Source: Dendrobium chrysotoxum (Eukaryota > Streptophyta > Magnoliopsida > Asparagales > Orchidaceae). From it: a stretch of 64,000 nt of DNA. Position 1 is the first letter of the stretch, and each line of letters starts with the position of its first letter. The stretch covers positions 86,741,528 through 86,805,527 of the forward strand of contig CM034312.1 of the NCBI GenBank assembly GCA_019925795.1. Reading direction: 5' to 3'. Below the pieces are notes generated by a model. It had not been told where the DNA came from and did no database searches. It saw only the letters and a program-made list of their open reading frames with translations. Shown here one piece after another: positions 11,531 to 20,112 of the stretch. Made by a program: the position numbers and the translations under genes.

Positions 11531-12896
11531 ACGGTTTGCATACCTTTGCACTATGAATGTCACGTCCAATGAAAATGGGGCTGATGTGTACTGGTTTTTC
11601 TCTCGACGCATGTACATAAATAGAGTATTTACCCTCATGCCCCTGTCAGATAAATATTGGAGAAGTAAAATGAAATAAAGTCTGGAAACAGCAAACATTT
11701 TAGTAACTCAAACAATAAGAAAATAAACCATTTAGCTAACAGGCATTCTGCTTATTGCAAAATTCAATAAGCAAACTACAACAAGTTAAACAATTAGTAG
11801 TGCTGTTCAATTATTCCCTATATGCTAAAGAAATACGTTTCCACATTTGCATATCAGATAGTTCCTTCGGGTTTCTTGGTATCCCTATCAGTTTGTAGCA
11901 GCATTTCAATTAAACAATAAGTCAGACCACATTTTTAAACCGAGAACTGTAAAACCTAATGCTTTCCAACAAAACGAAGCTTTGGAGTGTTTTATAGTAA
12001 TAGGCTCTTCTAGCCTTAGGTTATTATGAGCTTGGAGACATTCAGATTTAACAGAGTAATAAGCAAAACAATTACATAAGCATGAAAGTGCAGAAAATGA
12101 CACCAATTCACTTCATTATGAAGTAAAACGACTTCAAAAGAAATTTGGAATTAGATGATAAATTTATGGCATTTTTACCTTGTCTTCCATTTCTCATTAA
12201 ATGATGTTTAATAATGAAGGATTATTTTACTTGGAAATTATCACAAATAATCACTGGACATAAAAAATACTTGCTCTGAGTTGTTTGATATACTTTGTTC
12301 CAACTTATTGTGTAATAATATTTTTGCTTCAACAATGCATATAAAGAAAACTCGAGTTATAATGCCAATTACATATTAAACAAATAATTTAGAAAATATG
12401 ACACATGATTTATTGCATATTCTAATTCCATAAGCATTCATGAACAATGAAATAAAGCACCTCTAAAACATATAAAAGGAAATCAAAATATTCAGATTCT
12501 CAAACTAAATAAACACTGACTAACAATTTCTCAAACAATAAGAACTATACTAAGTCCCACCTCAAAAAATTTCTCCCATAGCTTTTCAAAAGGCAATGAA
12601 CCTGGAGTTAAAAACATGAAAGCAACTTTAGGAATGTTCACTTTGGTAAGTGGCATCGACAGGATGTCTTTGAAAACGACCCGAGAAGCAATCTCTTCAT
12701 CTGTAAGCACGCGGGGGTTTATTGGAGGAAGCCAATCCTTGAACGGGCTACAAACGCTTGAGGCAAAGAAATAGCAGTTGGAGTAACGCTGAGGTGGATA
12801 GATGTAAGCCACAATCAATGAGACACACACCAGGGACACCAAGACAATAATCCATATTGGCCTTCCTGATGCTGGTCTGGGGCGCAAGACCGGCAT
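1558..12896 (-). CDS. GT14-family glycosyltransferase (core-2/I-branching, DUF266), nine coding exons, C-terminus missing
   Basis: Joining nine exons with GT/AG sites and consistent phases gives 334 residues. Residues 1-15 are basic and lead to a single membrane anchor (about 16-37, IWIIVLVSLVCVSLIVAYIY), which suggests a type II Golgi protein. A stem follows, and the Branch (PF02485) domain begins near residue 92 with PKVAFMFLTPGSLPFEKLWE. Further family motifs are YSIYVHAS, VVWGKISMVDAEKRLLANAL, FVLLSDSCIPL, the FEDPGPLGTGRY segment, a Tyr-Cys-Lys end of exon 6, CYADEHYLPT, THVDWSEGKWHP and VTSDEK. Family members probably transfer sugars onto cell-wall proteins or glycans; the substrate is unknown. 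About 50 C-terminal residues seen in relatives are absent here. The upstream in-frame TAA in the 5' region supports ATG 12896 as the start. Confidence 0.9.
1674..1796 (-). CDS. GT14 gene coding exon 8
   Basis: It is 123 nt, 41 codons, from MIDPAGIANWSVTHVDWSEG to LLKNIT. The acceptor is CTTTTAG and the donor GTAAGC. It holds the Val-Asp-Trp and Trp-His-Pro motifs near the end of the catalytic domain. Confidence 0.9.
1944..2003 (-). CDS. GT14 gene coding exon 7
   Basis: It is 60 nt, 20 codons, PGMEGRNCYADEHYLPTLFY. It carries the conserved Cys-Tyr-x-Asp-Glu-His-Tyr motif of the family. The acceptor is TTCACAG and the donor GTAATC. Confidence 0.9.
2004..5464 (-). other. GT14 intron 6 (3.46 kb), unrecognised decayed sequence
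   Basis: The intron has canonical ends. Between about 3520 and 4530 the plus strand has a more coding-like composition, with broken reading frames such as one starting at 3530 with LPFVLCDWHR-like codons, and it may be a decayed insertion. I cannot assign it to a family. The rest (2004-3500, 4540-5464) is AT-rich with no recognised feature. Confidence 0.5.
5465..5545 (-). CDS. GT14 gene coding exon 6
   Basis: It is 81 nt, 27 codons, from WFSVKRQHALLILADNLYYT to YCK. The acceptor is ATTTGCAG and the donor GTAATT, phase 0 at both ends. The Lys/Arg-rich start and the aromatic-rich tail fit the family. Confidence 0.9.
5845..6022 (+). repeat. SINE-like segment (low confidence)
   Basis: It contains AGATTCGAATCC near 5890, which resembles an RNA polymerase III B box, and ends in a run of ten A near 6010-6020. 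Length (about 175 bp) suits a plant SINE. An A box is not clear and I could not find target duplications, so this could be chance. Confidence 0.25.
6598..6602. repeat. Left target-site duplication of the solo LTR (ATTTT)
   Basis: It is identical to 8408-8412 directly after the LTR end. Confidence 0.65.
6603..8407 (+). mobile_element. Solo LTR, 1,805 bp, in intron 5 of the GT14 gene
   Basis: The segment begins TGATGAGGACATCC and ends TTCTACATCA, so its ends form a 5-bp inverted repeat (TGATG/CATCA). It is flanked by a perfect 5-bp direct repeat, ATTTT, at 6598-6602 and 8408-8412. Both are hallmarks of an LTR left after recombination removed the internal part. A TATA-like TATTTAAAG lies near 6823, followed by a CT-rich stretch (7400-7760) like an LTR leader. 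Orientation is taken from that TATA signal. The family is unknown; size and end sequence would suit Ty3/gypsy. Confidence 0.75.
7826..8026 (+). CDS. Small ORF (66 aa) inside the solo LTR, function unknown
   Basis: It starts ATGGCCGATCCTGAAG after a CT-rich leader and ends TAA. The product begins MADPEVDHEFIYN, is acidic (many Asp and Glu), and ends SPVQWEIVAKH. Its composition is much more protein-like than the surrounding LTR. I recognise no domain. It could be the start of a protein whose remainder was lost with the internal region, a captured host exon, or chance. An overlapping ATG frame from 7770 (120 codons) looks like a shadow. Confidence 0.3.
   Translation: MADPEVDHEFIYNSQGQVDIFKSPFFDVNPDIDQTVEEYVERIIFTLAAAIEEQVSPVQWEIVAKH
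8408..8412. repeat. Right target-site duplication of the solo LTR (ATTTT)
   Basis: It is identical to 6598-6602. AT-rich, so a chance match is possible, but it coincides exactly with the TGATG/CATCA ends. Confidence 0.65.
8491..8581 (-). CDS. GT14 gene coding exon 5
   Basis: It is 91 nt and encodes FEDPGPLGTGRYSTHMMPEV through FRKGAQ, ending in phase 0. The acceptor is TTCCAG and the donor GTATGT. The next intron has been enlarged to 2,945 bp by a solo LTR. Confidence 0.9.
8746..8817 (-). CDS. GT14 gene coding exon 4
   Basis: It is 72 nt and encodes CIPLHSFDYVYNYLMLTNVS and FID. It is too short for ORF scanning but fits exactly between exon 3 (phase 2) and exon 5. The acceptor is TTGCTGCAG and the donor GTAAGT. 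The preceding intron is only 99 bp. Confidence 0.9.
8917..9017 (-). CDS. GT14 gene coding exon 3
   Basis: It is 101 nt and encodes VVWGKISMVDAEKRLL through FVLLSD plus two bases of the next codon. The acceptor is ATATGCAG and the donor GTGATT. The two spare bases complete a Ser codon with exon 4. Confidence 0.9.
9018..11543 (-). other. GT14 intron 2 (2.5 kb), no gene
   Basis: AT-rich sequence with pyrimidine-rich runs (about 10330-10390) and many broken frames. Nothing recognisable apart from the GA microsatellite at its edge. Confidence 0.6.
11490..11527. repeat. (AG)19 microsatellite
   Basis: A perfect dinucleotide run of about 38 bp close to the donor of exon 2. On the transcribed minus strand it reads as a CT run inside intron 2. 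Confidence 0.95.
11544..11642 (-). CDS. GT14 gene coding exon 2
   Basis: It encodes 33 residues, GHEGKYSIYVHAS onward to HSAK. The acceptor is CTGACAG and the donor is GTATGC; it is phase 0 at both ends. A GA microsatellite begins only about 16 bp into the following intron. Confidence 0.9.
11643..12560 (-). other. GT14 intron 1 (918 bp), no other feature
   Basis: AT-rich intron between canonical GTGGGA and CTGACAG ends. No insertion or gene is seen. Confidence 0.7.
12561..12896 (-). CDS. GT14 gene coding exon 1
   Basis: It encodes 112 residues from MPVLRPRP, including the membrane anchor and the start of the catalytic domain. It ends in phase 0 at GAG followed by the donor GTGGGA. An in-frame stop lies upstream of the ATG. 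Confidence 0.88.
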
Positions 12897-13736
12897 TCTT
12901 TGCTTATTCCAAATGGCTACCTCCAAGGCTTTATGTACTTTCCTCCACAGAGCCTTACTACATTGACTTTACCATTGATATGCAAAATCCCTTCTTTCCA
13001 ACCTGTAGAGCTGCCATGCTTGCAAATAAGAAGCATTTCTTTGCATCGAAAAATACACTTCTCATCACAATTTTGTCACTAGGCAATGTGCAGGATAACT
13101 GTCAAATTTGAACAAAGAAACAAAAAAAATTTCTCAAACGCTAACAAAGACTTTCCATTCAATATTGCGAGAAAAAGGGGGCTCTTAAATGGAAACCTCT
13201 ACTGGAGGATTATTATCTAAAAGGCAATAAATTAATGACGTGAAATAAATTAAACAATACAAATAAAGGAAATATTTTTTCTTTCCGAAAATTGCAAGCA
13301 AAACAACATGAAAATATCCATCGACCTTTGTCTCATCTGTTGTCTTCCCCATCCTTTGCTTTCCCAATCAAACTATAATAAATGACTATCAAAAGCCGCG
13401 GACCAACAGCCTAAATAAGAAGCCCGCCATAACCTGCAAGCTAATAAATACCTAACAATAATCAAACATAATGCCGTCTCCTCCTTCCCCGTCGATCCTC
13501 CTCCTCCTCAAAATCAATGCATAGTTTCCGGCCACCGAGACTACAAATCTATAACTACGAAAAACATTCAACCTCGTCCAATCATTCCCAGGTTCAGCGA
13601 AGCAAAGAAATAACCTGTAAACAAGCGGCCGGCTCCGGATCAGCGAGAATCCCGCCGTCTCCAGCCATCCCGAGCTAACAGCGGCTAAAACAGTTGGAGA
13701 GAGAGAGAGAGAGAACAAGTGGTAATTGTTTGGTAC
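12897..13736 (-). other. 5'UTR and 5'UTR intron of the GT14 gene
   Basis: It lies between the coding ATG and the donor at 13736-13735. It contains in-frame stops and candidate acceptors near 13000-13020, and a GA run at 13697-13714. No other gene is seen. Confidence 0.45.
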
Positions 13737-13885
13737 CTGGAAAGCGCCGGCGAGACAGAGGGCGATGTCGCCGACGGAGATAGCCGGATCGTTAGATCTG
13801 GTAGGTGGACGGCGAGGAGACAGAGTGAATGAAAGAGAAAGTCTGAAATTAAAATACGACCGGAGTTCAGGAACAGAGAAGTTCG
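13737..13885 (-). other. Probable 5'UTR exon of the GT14 gene
   Basis: On the minus strand this is a GC- and CT-rich segment that ends CTTTCCAG followed by the donor GTACCA. It has no ATG leading into the protein. The coding ATG lies about 840 bp further on, behind a probable 5'UTR intron whose acceptor may be near 13000-13020 (CTCTACAG or TTTGCAAG). The exact start is inferred from the TATA box position. Confidence 0.55.
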
Positions 13886-13913
13886 AAGATTATTAATTTA
13901 ATATATATATATG

Positions 13914-13921
13914 TATTTATA
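13914..13921 (-). promoter_or_regulatory. TATA-box candidate of the GT14 gene
   Basis: The minus strand reads TATAAATA here, in a run of TA-rich sequence. The AT-rich tract gives way about 30-40 bp downstream to CT-rich, GC-richer DNA, which is typical of a plant core promoter. The surrounding TATATA run makes the precise box uncertain. Confidence 0.45.
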
Positions 13922-15942
13922 CGTATATAAATACAAATTATAACATTCGATACAAAATATTTTTTTTTGGCTTTGTTGTTTTGGTAATTTTTAATTATAT
14001 TCCTCGTAATTTTGTCTGCGTTGGTGGCCCTCCCGCTTTCTCGGAGCTCTGCACACCGCCAACCAATATTTCAGGTGGGAATAATTTTTTTTTTTTTTTT
14101 ACTTGAGTGCAATTTAAGTAGCTCATGGAACAAGCAAAATATGGAGAAACCAGAAAAATAAATATTCCTAAAAAAATATATTGTTTTATATTTAATATCT
14201 AAAACTGATATTTATTTATATATTATTTTAATATTAAATTAATATTAATGATATTTTTAGAATAAAATAGATATTTGGTAATTTTAAAAATTTTGGTAAT
14301 TGATATATAGATTTATAAGAATTTTATGGTATTTATGTAATGTGTAATTTTAATAATATTAGAACTAAAGTATCACAGCTATTTTCGCATATTATAAATT
14401 TGTGTGTATGAGAATATGTATAAAATGGTTATATGAAAAAAGGAAAATAATATTAATGCATAATAAAATATGTTGAGTTTTATTTGATAGTTATATAAGG
14501 TTGTTTTAATTATCATATAAATAATTTACTTGCTATTGGAGTGAAGAACATGATACGAAGAAAAGCATTTACCTTGATTAGCCAGTATATTGAAAATATA
14601 AAGTAAAAGAGAGAAAGCTGGGTTTGAGGCCATAGAGCTAGTTTGGTACTTCATTCATTTAGTTGGGGGAGAAGATAAGAAGAATTGGAAGGAGAAGGGG
14701 AGAAGGGATGAGAAAGAAAAAAGAGAAAGTTGGGTTCAAGGCTACAGAGCCAGTTCCATCCATCAAATCAGTTATAAAATGTAACACATGCAGATCAATG
14801 CATTGTTTTGCCTATTCTTACTTGACCTAATTTGAGGTAATCTATTGAATTTCTATATTTGAACATATCTACATATGTTTGGAAATATTTTGTATGCATG
14901 TAAAGGTTTGGATGTGTTTTGAACTGGGTCTTAGGGGATTGTTTGCATGTTTTGAAATATATGAAATTTTTCCCCTTGGGCGCCTAGCTGGAGTTGGTGG
15001 CGTTGCGGCGCTTAGCTCTCAATAATTTTAGAAAATTAATTCATGCCATGGTGTTGAGGGTGGCATTGCGACGCTGTGGTTTTACAACCCAACCAGACAA
15101 GGGCCACTGATGGGACATGTCTTATCGTGTTGAGCTGTGATAGACAAATCCCAATATCTAGTTTAAAAATTTTTTCGCATTTTCTTTCAACATACATTTT
15201 AAAATAAACAGCAAACAATATATCTACTAAAATATCCAAAGGAATACAAATAAACACATCCAAAATATTTACTTTTCTTTCATCATCAAAATGATATATA
15301 CAATCACATGGCATGACTATAGATAAAAGTTACATAATAGAGTAATAAAACTAGCCAAGGCTGTGAAAAAATCAAAAGAAAAAATACCTATAGACTCAGA
15401 TCAGATTGTTAGTTGCTTTCACTGGATATACAAATTCATTGTTTAGAAGCTCTGGTTGATTAATTAAAAAGATAAAATAGATAATTCTTTCAAATTTGAT
15501 TCTGGGGCGTTACAGTACCCCTCGTGAGATGAGACATATGTAAGATATTTTTATAAGATTGGTGCAGGAGATCAATCATATAATATAAAGCAAAATTTAC
15601 TACCTTGTTAAGGTATGTACCGTATCTTATCGTAATAGCTAAAGAAAACTATTATTGATTCATATATGGGTTAAAGTATACAATTAAGTAACATTTAGTG
15701 CATTTAAAATCAATGAATATGCAATATTGATGGAGAGAGCCAAAATGTTAGAGATAAATTTCCAAATCACTCAAAGGCACATATATTTACACAAAAGAAT
15801 GATATATATATAACTCATTCAAAATGATCAAATTTGAAGAAGCATAAGCCCATGACTAATGGAGTTAGTAGTGGTATGAAAAACAAGGTTATGGAAGCTC
15901 ATATTAAGTGTGAAATATTTCGTAAGGATGAATATTTGTTGG
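13922..15942. other. Intergenic AT-rich DNA, upstream of the GT14 promoter
   Basis: No gene is recognised. A roughly 36-bp imperfect direct repeat (core AGAGAAAG-TGGGTT-AGGC-A-AGAGC) occurs at 14610-14645 and 14722-14757. Confidence 0.6.
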
Positions 15943-15948
15943 TAGCAT

Positions 15949-16111
15949 CGTCCATCTGTAGCAGACGAAACAAATCACAGCTGCACATGTATACACAAAG
16001 CAATATAAATACACATGTATATCAGGCAATAAGTAACGAGAATAATGAGTTAGCATAGGCATTAATATATTGCAACTTTCCAATAAATAATTCCTCATTT
16101 GTCGTTTCTTT
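15949..16111 (+). repeat. 5' LTR of the copia element (about 163 bp)
   Basis: It matches 61267-61429 at most positions, from GTCCATCTGTA to GTCGTTTCTTT. The start reads CG where the 3' LTR has TG, which suggests a mutated TG end. It contains TATAAATACAC near 16004, a plausible TATA box. Confidence 0.8.
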
Positions 16112-16112
16112 A

Positions 16113-16123
16113 TGGTATCAGAG
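16113..16123 (+). other. Copia primer binding site (initiator tRNA-Met type)
   Basis: TGGTATCAGAG follows the 5' LTR with about one spacer base. This is the sequence expected for priming by the 3' end of plant initiator tRNA-Met. Confidence 0.9.
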
Positions 16124-16182
16124 ACCAGATCTCAATGAAGATAGAAGATCCCAGTGAGAGGTAAGATATCTGAAAACTTCTC

Positions 16183-17040
16183 ATGGCCCAATCCTCCTCT
16201 TCCCAAATCAGAAATCCATCAACATATCCATAAACAGATTCCTGCACTATACCTGCATCTTTGAAATTTGTCATTTTAAACATCAAAACTATAGTACCCA
16301 CCCAATTATCAAATGACAATTACCCCATATGGAGATCCTAAGTAACCAAAATATTCAGAGCAAATGGATTTGCCACTTTCATAGACCCAGCTATTTCCCC
16401 ACTACCCCGTCTCCAGCAAACATCATATGGCTCAATCATCACCAATCCCAAATACACCGAATGGGTTCTGATTGATCAGAACCTAGCAGCAGCCCTTTGC
16501 TCCACCTTAACCCCAGCCATTCTACCATACATCCTTCACCTAGACTCATTTGCAACCATCTGGACTACTATTGAAAGATGATTATAATCGTCCAACAAGT
16601 CAAGAGTTATTCAACTCAAAAATGAATTACATAATATTTCAATGAAGCAACACACCATGGTTGAATACTTAAATAAATCAAGATTATGGTAGATAAAATA
16701 TCAGCAGCAGGAGCTACCATTAACAAAGAAGACATAATCCTCTACACATTAAATGGTTTACCACCAACCTACTAGTCATTCAAAAGCAATATCTGCACTA
16801 TGGTGTAGCCACTCAGTCTAGATGATTTATATGTATTTTTTGATTAGTGAAGAAATTAATCTTAATGCTGAAGCAGCCAGACAATATAATCTTCCAGATC
16901 AAAATACAGCATTATACTCTACCAGAGGCAGAGGACGAAGAGGCAGAGGCCGCTTCACACCATAGAATGTTCGTCCCAACACCCAACCAGCACCAATGTG
17001 TCAAATCTGCAATAAGAAGAGACATTCAACCACAACTTGC
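16183..17040 (+). pseudogene. Copia gag remnant
   Basis: An ATG at 16183 (MAQSSSSQIRNPS) opens a frame that soon meets stops. Later blocks resemble copia Gag, such as NDNYPIWRS near 16314-16340, SRVIQLKNELHNISMKQHTM near 16600-16660, and a G-x-PP-like segment near 16750. A zinc-knuckle remnant with spacing C-x2-C-x4-H-x4-C lies at 16999-17040, with Arg in place of the usual Gly before His. Several nonsense and frameshift changes break it. Confidence 0.8.
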
Positions 17041-20000
17041 AGGCATATATTCAATATAAATTACACCCTCCACCACAAAACTTCAATATAGCTCTTACGG
17101 CCACCAATGACAACCCCAATTCGGATTGGTATTTAGACTCCGGTGCAACATCTCATCTCACCAATGATATCAGCAGCCTTACACTTGGTGACCCAATACC
17201 ATACAATGGAACAGATAACATACTGATTGGAGATGGCAGTACACTACCTATAGGTCACACTGGAGCTGGACTTCTACCAACCCTAAACTGTAAGCTTCAA
17301 CTATCTCAACTTCTTCATATCCCAATACTATATCACAATCTTCTTTCTATTTATCATCTAACCAAAGATAATAACATTACCATTTCATTTGATGCTTTTG
17401 GTTTTACTGTCAAGGATATCAAGACAAACAAAACCTTACTACAGGGTCCAAGCCGTAATGGGCTCTATCCAATCCCAGCTTCCCCACGCATCCATCAACA
17501 ATTTGCCTTCCCAGCCATAAACAATCACCAAGCTGCAGCTGTAAGACACAACGGACTTGGACATCCCCACACCCGAATAATGGCAACCATCTCCAACACC
17601 AACAAACAGCTCAAAATACTTATTTTCTCTGCTTTATGTTTAGCATGTAAGGTCGCTAAAGGCCATAAACTAAAACTTCCAATTTCTAGTTCTCTCTCTA
17701 AACTGTCATTAGAACTTGTCCACTCATATATATGGGGTCCAGCCCCAATCACCTCACATCAGGGGTTTCATTATTATGTCATTTTTATAGATGACTTTTC
17801 CCGTTTTGTATGGATTTTTCCCATGACATGTAAATCAGAGGTGCCATCAATTTTCATCACATTTCACACTATGATCGAAAAATAAATACCACAAAAAATC
17901 AAATAATTTCGATCAGATAGGGGAACATAATATATAAACAGAACCTTACAAGCATATTTATAAAAACAGGATATTATTCACCAGATTTCATGTCCCTATA
18001 CCCCAGAATAGGATGGCATTGCTGAAAGAAAGCACAGACATCTCATTGAAATAACAAGAACCTTATTAAACACAGTATCTATACCTTACTCATACTGGCC
18101 AGACGTAGTAATCACTGCTTCTTACCTAATCAACAAGTTTCTATACCATACGAACCACAACAAATCCCCATTACATATCCTATACAATAAAACCCCTGAC
18201 TACTCCATCATAAGAACTTTTGGATGTGCTTGTTTCCTGTGGATTCATCCACACAACAGACACAAATTGGCTCCCAGAGCTTCCTCGTGCATTTTTTTAG
18301 GATACTCTACATCTCACAAAGGATATAAATGCCTCAACCTAACCACCAACCATATAACTATTTCAAGACATGTGACCTTTCATGAGACCAAATTCCCATT
18401 TGCCCAAGCCACAATAACATCACCATCACAAACCATCATCCCAACCAACCCTTTGCTCTCTTACACCAACCACCCAATCTACCACCATACCACCCACTAA
18501 AAATCCTGAACCACAAAACACCACTCCCACAACTCCTTCATCAAATATCCCCACCTCAACAAATACCCCCACCTCAGCATCATCTTCATCAACTCCCCAC
18601 TCACCCATACCACCGCTAGTATCAACCCACCCAATGATAACAAGGTTCAAAATGAGATCTCTCAAACCAAAAACAATTCTAAACCTACTACACCAACATT
18701 CCCAGATCCAAAATAACCTACCCCAAGATCCAACTACATATCAGGAGGCATCCAAACATCAACACTGGAGACAAGCAATGGCCATAGAATTTCTTGCATT
18801 ACAACAACAAGCAACATGGACTTTGGTTCCACCCTCGACAAACACTCTTATACTTGGCTGTAAATGGACATACAAAACAAAATTCCACTCCAATGGATCC
18901 CTAGCCAAATACAAGGTACGACTGGTAGCTTAAGGTCACAAACAATAATATGGGATTAACTGCATGGAAACTTTTACGCCAGTAGCCAAATTCCCAGCCA
19001 TCCGAATATTACTCACAATTGTTTTAACAGAAATTGGGAAGTCCACCAACTAGATGTGGCTTATGCTTTCTTACACGACAAATTGACAGACATCATATAT
19101 ATGAGACAACCTCAAGGATATGAGGACACTCAACATCCTGACCATGTTTGCCTTCTTCACAAGGCAATCTAGGGACTTAAACAGGCGTCCATACAATGGT
19201 TTATAACTTTTTCAACATTTCTACAACAAATAGGTTTCCACCCGAGTTAAGCAGACCCCTCCTTACTCATACTCTCTCAAGAAGACTCCCAGGTGTATTT
19301 ACTCACATATGTTGATGACATATTACTCACAGGTAACAACAAATCTCTCATCTCAAGCATCATATTGAAACTGCATAATACATTTTATATGAAACATTTA
19401 GGCACAGCCAATAACTTTCTTGGCATCAACATCACAACTCATGAAAAATCCCTATTTCTCTCTCAAACTCATTACGCCACATCTATCCTTAATACAGCAG
19501 GACTCAACCTTTGCAAACCATTATCCCTCATGCACAAAATCACCACAAAACATACCACCCGACCCCATCCTCAACGACCCACACACATACCGATAACTTA
19601 TCGGATCTCTACAATACATCTCCATTACAAGACCAGACATTGCATATCATGTAAATCTACTTTGCCAACACATGCATAATCCACAACCATATCATGCATA
19701 CCTCCTCAAAAGGTTACTCATGTACATCAAAGGCACGATAGACTATGGCATACTGATTTCCTCGGGGCCACTTCAACTACACTCATACTTAGACGCAGAA
19801 TGGATGAGCGACACAAAGACAAGGAAATCCACATCAGGATACTGCTCATTTCTCAGCAACACACCGATCTCATGGAGCGTCAAGAAACAATATACCGTTG
19901 CAAGATCATCCACGGAGGCAGAATACCGAGCCTTGGCTGCGGCTATCACAGACATCATATGGTTACGCCAGTTACTATAAGACTTCAAAGTACCCATCTT

Positions 20001-20112
20001 GCACTCGACATATCTTCACTGTGACAACATTTCAACCATAGCACTAGCCAACAATCCCGTCTTCCATGCAAGGATGAAACACATAGAAATTAACCACCAC
20101 TTCATTCGACAC
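17041..20112 (+). pseudogene. Copia pol remnant: protease, integrase, reverse transcriptase, RNase H (5' part)
   Basis: Protease: WYLDSGATSH, with the catalytic DSG at 17136-17144. GAG-pre-integrase and integrase: GLGHPH near 17556, CLACK near 17640, and IDDFSRFVWIF near 17786-17820. A GIAERKH segment follows near 18015. Reverse transcriptase: TWTLVPP near 18820, CKWTYKTKFHSNGS near 18860-18900, ETFTPVAKF near 18968, and the catalytic YVDDILLTG at 19308-19334. RNase H: SYLDAEWMSD near 19783 and STEAEYRALAAA near 19910-19940. The first open stretch (17037-17885) is the longest. Stops and frame changes follow (for example tag near 18931). The frame is cut at 20112 by the nested insertion. Confidence 0.92.
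20108..20112. repeat. Left target-site duplication of the nested array (GACAC)
   Basis: It directly precedes TGTGGACC, the left end of the array, and is identical to 61045-61049. Confidence 0.92.
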
